Shown here: positions 7,396-13,013 of the stretch, in pieces | How positions within the stretch are numbered: position 1 is the stretch's first letter | How the letters are laid out: every line of letters begins with the position of its first letter | Assembly (NCBI GenBank): GCA_042576225.1 | Contig: JBHPCA010000017.1 | Span: 1-27,810, forward strand | Direction: 5' to 3' | Source: GWF2-30-66 sp042576225 | Lineage (GTDB): Bacteria; Babelota; Babeliae; Babelales; Vermiphilaceae | DNA length: 27,810 nt | Made by a program: the position numbers and the translations under genes | Notes under the pieces: generated by a model | Database searches by the model: none | Seen by the model: only the letters and a program-made list of their open reading frames with translations | Told to the model about the DNA's origin: nothing

Positions 7396-8196
7396 CTAGT
7401 TTCTAAATGCAGCTTGTGTCTTCCATCGCATCCATTTGTTTTCCAGGTTGGTGTAATCTGCAGCATTTCCTCTCTGGAACAAAATTATAAAGTGTTTCAT
7501 TGTTGATTCATCATTTAACAGTGAACCATCTGAAGATACAACCGCGAAACCGAATGATCTTCCTCTAAAAATTCTTGCACTTTCTCCTGGTGCGAGTGTT
7601 GATGTTGAACCGTCATCAGAGTAGAATGTTAGTGGAATATCTGTGGAGTTATAAACTTCCCAATATCTGTGACCTAGCTCATCAGTTGCTCGGTCTGATA
7701 ATGTTATTCCCTCGTCAACATATATTGGTGGCCATGCGCCAACCCACCAGTCAGGTCTGTATGTCCATCTACGCCACCATGGTGCACCATACCAACGACC
7801 TCTCCATCTCCAGCCTCGGCCCCAGCCACGTCGCCATCCTCGGCCTCTCCAGCCCCAGCGGCCCCAACGGCCTCTTCGGCCCCAGTGACGATGGCCCCAG
7901 CGGCCTCTTCGGCCTCTTCTTGCTGCGACACGGCCTCTAAAGCCACCTCTTCTTACTGCAAAAGCTGCACCTCTACGGCCTCTAAAGCCACCTCTTCTTA
8001 CTGCAAAAGCTGCACCTCTACGGCCTCTGACGCCAACAGCTCTAAATCCTCCTCCTCTTCGCATACCGATACTACGACCACGGCCGCCTCCGCCTCTTCG
8101 GCCGCCACCACCACGGCCTCTTCTGGCCATAACAAGTGGTGCAGCGAGTGTGAGTGCTGCAAGTGCCGCTATTACTATTTTTTTAATTCTTCTCAT
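7396..8196 (-). CDS. Exported Arg/Gly/Trp-rich repeat protein
   Basis: 266 residues, unknown function. The start ATG has GGAG 6 bases upstream. Residues 1-24 are a signal peptide (MRRIKKIV, then an Ala/Leu core ending at VMA). Residues about 25-150 are almost only Arg, Gly, Ala, Val, Phe and Trp: first RGG-like runs, then two exact copies of a 15-residue unit containing RRGAAFAVRRGGF, then an Arg/Trp/Gly stretch. The last 110 residues are of normal composition, with YWEVYNSTDIPLTFYSDDGS and a Gly-Glu-Ser-Ala segment, and probably form a small beta-rich domain. The region is much richer in G+C than its surroundings because of Arg and Gly codons. The basic, RGG-like half could bind nucleic acid or an acidic polymer; that is inference. 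Confidence 0.82.
   Translation of the reverse strand: MRRIKKIVIAALAALTLAAPLVMARRGRGGGGRRGGGGRGRSIGMRRGGGFRAVGVRGRRGAAFAVRRGGFRGRRGAAFAVRRGGFRGRVAARRGRRGRWGHRHWGRRGRWGRWGWRGRGWRRGWGRGWRWRGRWYGAPWWRRWTYRPDWWVGAWPPIYVDEGITLSDRATDELGHRYWEVYNSTDIPLTFYSDDGSTSTLAPGESARIFRGRSFGFAVVSSDGSLLNDESTMKHFIILFQRGNAADYTNLENKWMRWKTQAAFRN
7931..8020. repeat. Two exact tandem copies of a 45-bp unit
   Basis: Positions 7931-7975 and 7976-8020 are identical, and the first 8 bases of a third copy follow at 8021. The unit is 15 codons long, so the reading frame is kept and the repeat appears as a 15-residue duplication in the exported RG-rich protein. Identity at every third base points to a recent duplication. Confidence 0.95.
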
Positions 8197-8227
8197 TTGC
8201 TTCTCCTTATTTTGGTTTTAGAAATAT

Positions 8228-8596
8228 TTACCTACGGCGGCCTCTCCCACGGCCTCCGCTTCTTCTGGAGCCTCCGCCTCTTCTGAAGCCTCGGCCTCTT
8301 CTGAAGCCTCTGCCTCTTCTGAAGCCTCTGCCTCGCCAGCCTCTACCGTAGAATCCGCCTCGGCGGTATCTTCTACCGTACATGTAGTATCCACAAGGAT
8401 ACCCGTAATACCCACAGTCGTAAGGGTATTCGTAATATCCACCATATCCTGGGCCGCCGCCGACACCTATTGAGACTCCGCCTCTGCGGCCCCCAAAGCC
8501 AACGCCAAACCCGACATAGGATTTAAGTTGGCTTGATGTTGAAATCAGTATGATTGCCAGCATGAATATCCCGAGTACGTTTTTCTTGTTTCTCAT
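8228..8596 (-). CDS. Exported Gly/Arg/Tyr-rich small protein
   Basis: 122 residues, unknown function. The start ATG follows GAGGAGG with good spacing. A signal peptide (MRNKKNV, then a hydrophobic core to about residue 24) is followed by Gly-rich segments, a Tyr/Gly/Pro-rich stretch (about 50-75, two Cys) and an Arg/Gly-rich tail containing repeated GFRRGR units. It lies 31 bases upstream of the second RG-rich gene on the same strand with no terminator between, so the two are probably one operon. The shared layout (signal peptide plus RG repeats) suggests a related role. The C-terminus ends in a run of Arg and Gly with no folded domain visible. Confidence 0.78.
   Translation of the reverse strand: MRNKKNVLGIFMLAIILISTSSQLKSYVGFGVGFGGRRGGVSIGVGGGPGYGGYYEYPYDCGYYGYPCGYYMYGRRYRRGGFYGRGWRGRGFRRGRGFRRGRGFRRGGGSRRSGGRGRGRRR
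8261..8332. repeat. Four tandem copies of an 18-bp unit
   Basis: Units start at 8261, 8279, 8297 and 8315. The last two are identical and the others differ at one to three positions. Each unit is six codons and encodes the GFRRGR-type repeat of the exported Gly/Arg-rich protein on the minus strand. Confidence 0.9.
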
Positions 8597-8917
8597 AGAA
8601 TTCCTCCTCTTTGTGTTATTTGGTTAAACAACTATTTTCCTTGCTTTTTTCTCATAGTCGCCTCCTGTATATTTAAAAAGAGTTAATACTCGCTGCTCTT
8701 CAATAAAATATTAACAAATTGCAAATAGAAAAAGCAATAAAATGGTGAAAAAAAAGTGTTTTTTAGTGATTTGGGGCTTATATGGGGCTTTTGAGAGCCT
8801 TAGAGGGTTTAAAAAGCCTAGATCTTAGGCTTTTTTCTTGTTTTGGGAAAAAAATAGGCCAGCCTCGCCAGAAGATGGCCATATTTGCGATTTTCCGTGG
8901 AAATTAAGGGTTTTTGG
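8597..8917. other. Gene-free stretch upstream of the RG-rich operon
   Basis: It holds the leader of the RG-rich operon (minus strand) and the terminator of the DJ-1 gene. At 8632-8655 (minus) a consensus AGGAGG site precedes an ATG followed by only six more codons, MRKKQGK, then TAG. This could be a leader peptide. A direct pattern of TTGGGGCTTATATGGGGCTTT lies around 8770-8792. I see no further gene. Confidence 0.45.
8811..8835 (-). terminator. Terminator downstream of the DJ-1 family gene
   Basis: AAAAAGCCTA (8811-8820) pairs with TAGGCTTTTT (8826-8835) around a five-base loop. On the minus strand it ends in a T run. It lies about 80 bases past the stop at 8918. Confidence 0.8.
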
Positions 8918-9454
8918 TTATTTGCTTAAAACTTCGATGATTTTATTGCCAAATGCTTGGGCTGCACTTGGATCTGTGGCGGTGATTATACTGCTGCCAT
9001 TACCCATGTCAACGACACATTTTTCTTTTATGTATATTGCTTTGTGTTTTTTTAAAATGCCAGGTAGTTCATCGTCTCCGTTCCAGCCGGTTACTTTTTT
9101 GTCTTTCAAAACGCCTGCTTTGGCCAAAATTCTTGTTGATATGCAAATAGCGCCAAATGGTTTTTTGTTTTCAGATGTGTGTCTTATGATGTTATAAGTA
9201 GTTTCATTATCTAAATTTTCAAGTGCGCCTGGGCCGCCTACGATAAATACTCCCGCATAGTTATGAGGCTTTACTTGATCTAGTGTTATATCGACTTTCG
9301 CTTTAGAGCCATCCTTGGCTATTGCCGTGCCAGGTTTATTACTTGCAGTAACAACTTTTATGCCATTTTCTCCTAAGATTCTTTTTGGCACAGAGTATTC
9401 GATTGGTTGATATCCTTGGCTTGCGATGATTAGTAAGACAGGTAATGCATTCAT
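8918..9454 (-). CDS. DJ-1/PfpI family protein
   Basis: 178 residues, one DJ-1/PfpI domain. Members include chaperones, glyoxalases, deglycases and proteases, so the reaction cannot be fixed here. The nucleophile elbow GAIC puts the reactive cysteine at position 104, and Glu19 (in PIEYSVP) corresponds to the conserved acidic partner. The residue after Cys104 is Ile, where PfpI proteases have His; this argues against a PfpI-type triad and for the DJ-1-like type. VGGPGALENL and a C-terminal ITATDPSAAQAFG complete the fold. No signal peptide, so cytoplasmic. The start ATG follows GGGAG. The ComEC-like gene ends 17 bases upstream on the same strand, so both are probably co-transcribed. Confidence 0.88.
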   Translation of the reverse strand: MNALPVLLIIASQGYQPIEYSVPKRILGENGIKVVTASNKPGTAIAKDGSKAKVDITLDQVKPHNYAGVFIVGGPGALENLDNETTYNIIRHTSENKKPFGAICISTRILAKAGVLKDKKVTGWNGDDELPGILKKHKAIYIKEKCVVDMGNGSSIITATDPSAAQAFGNKIIEVLSK

Positions 9455-9471
9455 GTTTTTTCTCCCATATT

Positions 9472-10566
9472 TTATTTATTTAAATTACACTTTGCAGAAT
9501 AGATTTTTAGCGTGTTCTTGTCAATTTTGCTGTATTCTAGGCATATGGCAGGGTATTTGAGTTTGTTGTATGCGATTTTTTGTTTTAACGGTAGTATTGC
9601 TATATTTTTTTCTTTTGTGAGATTAATTGAGCTTTTTTGTCTTCCTATACGGCTTATCGTGATGTTTCTTTTTATAGCTTCATCTTTGAGTGCAAAAAAG
9701 CTTCTGAGCGTGCTATATTTCATTTTGCCATCAAATACTACCAGATCTATATGTTTTATTGTAATGAGTTTGCATAGCTGTGTTATTGCATCAAAGGTTA
9801 TTTTCCCTGGTTGTAAAATAATGAGACGGTCTATGTGTGTTCTCCCAGATGTTTTAATAATCTCTGGCATAAGTGTGTATTGAACGAAAGAGGGGGCGGA
9901 GAGTCTTCTTCCCATAAAGCCGGGATCTATAAGCACACTTTTGCAATGGTTTTTATAATCGTCGTATATAAAAACGATATCACCCCCATTGCAGGGGATA
10001 TTTTTAATAAAATTTTTAGGCGCGTTAATTATTTTTAGATATGCGCAAGATAGTGCGAATAGAAGAGCCAGCGCGAGTATGCTTTTTTTTATAGAGTCTA
10101 TTTTTTTGTAAGAAAGTATAGCCAATGTTGTGGCAGGGACTAGTAAGAGAAATGCAAGGGGAGGCTTGGTAAAGCCGATCAAAAACTGGTTGTGTAGGTC
10201 TGGAGTTAGAAAGAGCCATATATGTGACAATTTTTCTAATCCATAGATAAAAAAACTGTTTGGTATAAACAAAAGCTCTAAGAAAAATATAATCGATGAA
10301 AGCATAAGAAAAACTGTAAAAACAGGTGTAAACAGCATATTGCCTATGGGCGATAAGATTGACAGGGGGAGCCCCCAGCTTGGTAGTATTACAAGTAGCG
10401 CTAAGGATATAACCAGCTGTATCTGTAAAAACCTGAGAAACCAGTTTTGAAACCAATGTTTTGTTTTGCGTAAAATTTTGTCTTTCATCTTCTCTAGGAT
10501 AGCCTTAATAGCTTTTTTTGTCATTTTTATTGAATTTCTTTGCCAACTTGTATTATGCTTATACAT
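9472..10566 (-). CDS. Short ComEC/Rec2-like membrane protein
   Basis: 364 residues at most. The first half is hydrophobic, with several membrane segments (about 45-170) and the stretch PLSILSPIGNMLFTPVFT, which resembles the competence domain of ComEC. The second half begins with GDIVFIYDDY and VLIDPGFMGRR, like the start of the ComEC beta-lactamase-like domain. However, the expected metal-binding motif after it is absent (the matching stretch reads RLIILQPGKITFDAI). Complete ComEC proteins are about 700 residues, so this would lack the N-terminal part and the metal site. The start is uncertain: ATG at 10566, 10524 and 10488 are possible and none has a good ribosome site. Family assignment is by pattern, not certain. 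Confidence 0.6.
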   Translation of the reverse strand: MYKHNTSWQRNSIKMTKKAIKAILEKMKDKILRKTKHWFQNWFLRFLQIQLVISLALLVILPSWGLPLSILSPIGNMLFTPVFTVFLMLSSIIFFLELLFIPNSFFIYGLEKLSHIWLFLTPDLHNQFLIGFTKPPLAFLLLVPATTLAILSYKKIDSIKKSILALALLFALSCAYLKIINAPKNFIKNIPCNGGDIVFIYDDYKNHCKSVLIDPGFMGRRLSAPSFVQYTLMPEIIKTSGRTHIDRLIILQPGKITFDAITQLCKLITIKHIDLVVFDGKMKYSTLRSFFALKDEAIKRNITISRIGRQKSSINLTKEKNIAILPLKQKIAYNKLKYPAICLEYSKIDKNTLKIYSAKCNLNK

Positions 10567-10605
10567 GAGACCAAAGTAATTTGATGGAAAAGAGGAGGAG
10601 TAGTA

Positions 10606-10770
10606 ATGAAGACGTTTAAAAGCTTTAAGCAGAGATGGCGCACTTTAATGGATTCTACCCAGAAAAAGATCTCTCGCGGGGCATACAATATTAGTAAGAT
10701 GATATCGTGGGCCAAAAGAGACAATTGGAGGCGCAAAGATAGACATGATAAAAGGAGCCCCAAAGAATAG
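10606..10770 (+). CDS. Small basic protein, 54 residues
   Basis: The ATG at 10606 is preceded by AGGAGGAG at good spacing, one of the best ribosome sites in the window. The frame runs 54 codons to TAG. The product is very basic and contains Trp residues (MKTFKSFKQRWRTL at the start, WAKRDNWRRKDRHDKR near the end) and no membrane segment. A hairpin with a T run follows at 10811-10862, so this looks like an independent small gene. It is divergent from the ComEC-like gene. Function unknown; the charge suggests contact with nucleic acid or membrane phospholipid. Confidence 0.6.
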   Translation: MKTFKSFKQRWRTLMDSTQKKISRGAYNISKMISWAKRDNWRRKDRHDKRSPKE

Positions 10771-10810
10771 AAATCTTGTTTTTTCAAGCTATTTTCAATT
10801 AAGAATCTTT

Positions 10811-10862
10811 TTGGTAAAAGCTGCTTTTTGATCAAGTAGCTCTTGCCAAATCTCATTTTTTT
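10811..10862 (+). terminator. Terminator-like hairpin after the 54-residue gene
   Basis: A 16-base arm at 10811-10826 pairs with 10834-10849 as plus-strand RNA, with two G-U pairs and one mismatch. A run of seven Ts lies at 10856-10862. The odd pairs are wobbles only in the plus-strand transcript, which supports that direction. Confidence 0.6.
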
Positions 10863-10913
10863 AATCAAACTATATATTCTATTATTAGAGATAATGGGCC
10901 TATTGTACAAACG

Positions 10914-10942
10914 CTTATATTCTGTTAAATTATTGCTTGTAT
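10914..10942 (+). promoter_or_regulatory. Candidate promoter of the four-gene operon
   Basis: TTGTAC and TAAATT separated by 17 bases lie about 45 bases upstream of the ATG at 10986. A second option (TTGCTT, 17 bases, TATTTA) overlaps just downstream. Neither is close to consensus. Confidence 0.3.
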
Positions 10943-10985
10943 TCGTGTTTTTCACTATTTATTTAATTTTTTAACAGAGGAACCC

Positions 10986-11501
10986 ATGTATAAAAAAGTG
11001 ACTAAAAAAACGTTAGCAGCTGCTTTAGCATGTCTTATGATAACATCTACCGCTTGTCCAGTATCAATCTTTCATGGCCCAAATAGCTTTTGTTCAAAGT
11101 TAAGGAATGGCCTTAAGACGACTTTGGCAATAGGGAGTATGTGGGCAATTGCAGAGATAGTGAAAGATGTTTGCAAAAAGGCGACTAAGCTTTTTATTTC
11201 TAAAAAGAGACCGAGTATTATTTCTAAAATATTTAAAAAAACGACCACGAATAAGGTGAATTTTAATATTTTGGGAAAAATATCAAGAGGTCTGGCAAGT
11301 GTGCTAGCTTTGGGTTATTGCGTACACAAACTTATTTCCAGAAGTTTGCCTGTAGGACCCGGTCCTTCTCGCCCACGGCCTTGGCGTGATGATAATCGTT
11401 CTTATTCTAGGCCAAGAGAAGTGAACCCAAAAATAAAATTAGAGCCTAAAACTAAAAGTAAGAGCTTTAAAAAAATAAAAATTGAGGAAAAAAATGCTTA
11501 A
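10986..11501 (+). CDS. Exported protein, first gene of a small-protein operon
   Basis: 171 residues. AGAGGAA precedes the ATG. A signal peptide (MYKKVTKK, then an Ala/Leu core to about residue 24) is followed by a segment with PNSF, a Lys/Arg-rich helix, and two hydrophobic stretches at about 42-60 and 98-116. The last 50 residues are Pro/Arg/Lys-rich and look disordered. The order of elements (Asn-Ser motif, hydrophobic helix, basic linker, second hydrophobic helix with Cys/Tyr and Lys) is the same as in the next three genes, so it may be a divergent, extended member of that family. Its last 8 bases overlap the start of the next gene. No known domain. Confidence 0.8.
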   Translation: MYKKVTKKTLAAALACLMITSTACPVSIFHGPNSFCSKLRNGLKTTLAIGSMWAIAEIVKDVCKKATKLFISKKRPSIISKIFKKTTTNKVNFNILGKISRGLASVLALGYCVHKLISRSLPVGPGPSRPRPWRDDNRSYSRPREVNPKIKLEPKTKSKSFKKIKIEEKNA

Positions 11502-11814
11502 AACAAGAAAGTTAGTAACAGCTTTTTTTGCGGCATCTTTGTTAGTGGCACCAATTAAAGCTTCATTTTTGGATAAACATATTTTGAATGGTAATTCAGG
11601 TTTTAGAAAGGCGCTTGTAGCTGTAGGTGCTTTGGGGCTGACTTCTTTGGGAACAAATGCTGCGTTGGGTTCTGCAAGATATATAAAAAGATATTTTTAT
11701 TTTAAGCGGACGCGCGCTTTTCCTTCGTTTCTAAGAAGAGCAGCAGGAGATGCGTTAATATCAGCAGTTTTTTTCTTTTTTGGATATAACTGTTTTAAGG
11801 CGCTAAAAAAATAG
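11494..11814 (+). CDS. Small exported protein, paralogue family member
   Basis: 106 residues from the ATG at 11494, which has GAGG 7 bases upstream. An in-frame TTG at 11482 is possible but has no site. The signal peptide ends at APIKA. The mature part has HILNGNSGFRKAL, a Gly-rich hydrophobic helix (VAVGALGLTSLG), a basic linker and a second hydrophobic helix ending in FGYNCFKALKK. The two following genes share this plan. The start overlaps the stop of the preceding gene, which indicates translational coupling. Function unknown; probably membrane-inserted or envelope-associated. Confidence 0.8.
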   Translation: MLKTRKLVTAFFAASLLVAPIKASFLDKHILNGNSGFRKALVAVGALGLTSLGTNAALGSARYIKRYFYFKRTRAFPSFLRRAAGDALISAVFFFFGYNCFKALKK

Positions 11815-11838
11815 AGAATATATGCAAGGAGTTTTGTT

Positions 11839-12192
11839 ATGCGTAAAAAAGTATTGCCAGTATTATTTGCATGCATATTATTGGTAGCGCCAGTTAATGC
11901 AGGTTTTAATTCAGTTTTTTTAAATAAATATATTTTGGATCATAATTCTTATTTGCGAAAAAGTTTAAGAGTGGTAAGTCTTGTAGGAGCTGTTGGGCTA
12001 TTGTCTTTTGGTGCAGAAAGAGGGCTGAAAGTAGGTAAGATTGTAACAAGATATGCAGATACTTGGAGTTTGAGAGGGTACAATAGATCTGTTTTGAAAT
12101 TGGCAAAAAAATTGGTAAGGCCTGTTTTTTGGTCAGCAGCTTGTGTGTATGGTGCAATTAAAATATTTAAATCTTATAAAAGAGGAGTTTAG
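11839..12192 (+). CDS. Small exported protein, paralogue family member
   Basis: 117 residues. AAGGAG lies 7 bases before the ATG. The signal peptide ends at APVNA. The mature part shows YILDHNSYLRKSLRVVSL, a Gly-rich hydrophobic helix ending LLSFGAERGL, a basic linker, and a second hydrophobic helix with CVYGAIKIFKSYK. It aligns well with the genes on both sides over the Asn-Ser...Arg-Lys motif, the Gly-Leu helix and the Cys/Tyr...Lys tail. The intergenic gap to the previous gene is 24 bases and to the next is 2 bases. Function unknown. Confidence 0.82.
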   Translation: MRKKVLPVLFACILLVAPVNAGFNSVFLNKYILDHNSYLRKSLRVVSLVGAVGLLSFGAERGLKVGKIVTRYADTWSLRGYNRSVLKLAKKLVRPVFWSAACVYGAIKIFKSYKRGV

Positions 12193-12194
12193 AT

Positions 12195-12455
12195 ATGGTA
12201 AAGCGTAAAATAGTTGCAGGAGTTTTGGGGTTGTTTTTATTCGTTTCGCCAATAAATGTAAACGCTTCTGCGTTATCCCAAAATTCTTATGCAAGAAAAG
12301 CTTTGAGAATTATTGGTGGAGTGGGGTTGATATCTCTTTTTGCGGAACGTATGATTTCTTACACAAAAAACGAGCAACAGTTGGATTTGGTTAATGCGAC
12401 GATTTCTATTGTTGCGTGCTATCAAGGATTTAAGATGCTAGCAAGAGAGATTTAA
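12195..12455 (+). CDS. Small exported protein, paralogue family member
   Basis: 86 residues, the shortest of the group. AGAGGAG precedes the ATG, partly inside the end of the previous gene. The signal peptide ends near VNASA. It has SQNSYARKALRIIGGVGL, then SLFAERM, a short polar linker, and the closing helix ISIVACYQGFKML. The family core is therefore kept with the linker reduced. A strong terminator follows, so this is the end of the operon. Confidence 0.82.
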   Translation: MVKRKIVAGVLGLFLFVSPINVNASALSQNSYARKALRIIGGVGLISLFAERMISYTKNEQQLDLVNATISIVACYQGFKMLAREI

Positions 12456-12497
12456 TCTCAAGAGATTTAATCTTACTCATATATTTTGAAAAAAGAT

Positions 12498-12527
12498 AAA
12501 GCCTGGAATATTTCCGGGCTTTTTTTA
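12498..12527 (+). terminator. Terminator of the small-protein operon
   Basis: AAAGCCTGGAA (12498-12508) pairs with TTCCGGGCTTT (12512-12522), with one G-U pair and a 3-base loop, followed by Ts. It lies about 40 bases after the last stop. Just before it, at 12447-12473, a motif AGATTTAATCT is repeated twice. Confidence 0.88.
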
Positions 12528-13013
12528 TGTGTTTAGGGTTTGGTAAGTTAAAACTGTTTTAAGTATTTCTTGTATTGTGATAAACATAAGAATTGAAGGT
12601 TTTGTAGTAATAAGTTTATTTAAAACACGCAAACTCGAAAATTGAAATATTCTAAAAAAAGCAACAAAAATAAGGGCTTCTATACAGGCAAAAAAGCTTA
12701 CCCCCCGTCCTCCCTGAGCTTGACGAAGGGTTTATATTAAAAGCTTGTTTTTTCTAAGGTAAGTTTATTTTTAGCATAGCAAGCTATTTAAATATTTTGA
12801 ATCAAGTTTTCATTAAGATTTAGCATATAATAAAATTAGCTGGTGAAAGTTTTTTGTAACTTTTTTTAGAAAAAATAAGCTTTTAATATAGACCCTTCGT
12901 CAAGCTCAGGGAGAGCGGGGGAGACATACTTGCCATATAATGATGAACGTTAATTTTTTTGTATTTTTAGAACTTTTGATTTGTCGAATTCGCGTTAAAA
13001 CAGGTGTTTTATT
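12528..13013. other. Non-coding stretch with inverted-repeat element
   Basis: No gene is visible in about 485 bases. The main content is the inverted repeat described separately. The flanks are AT-rich. The tkt ribosome site (AGGTG, 13002-13006) lies at the right end. Confidence 0.6.
12686..12932. repeat. Element with 48-bp inverted repeats and REP-like core
   Basis: Left arm 12710-12757 and right arm 12866-12913 are inverted copies of 48 bases with two differences, both of which become G-U pairs in plus-strand RNA. Weaker similarity extends outwards to GGCAA at 12688-12692 and TTGCC at 12930-12934. Each arm contains CCCTGAGCTTGACGAAGGG, itself a near-palindrome and close to a repeat family (CCTTCGACAAGCTCAGG) seen in many bacterial genomes. 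The 108-bp interior is AT-rich. It could be a non-autonomous mobile element or a paired REP unit. No clear target duplication is visible. Confidence 0.75.

Noticed and set aside
7575..8286. Long plus-strand frames opposite the RG-rich genes
   Set aside because: They arise from the skewed codon composition of the Arg/Gly-rich minus-strand genes; no ribosome sites, and the low-complexity Ser/Thr/Ala products mirror the real repeats.
10527..10955. 142-codon minus-strand frame
   Set aside because: It lies opposite the 54-residue gene and its terminator, lacks a ribosome site and shows no domain.
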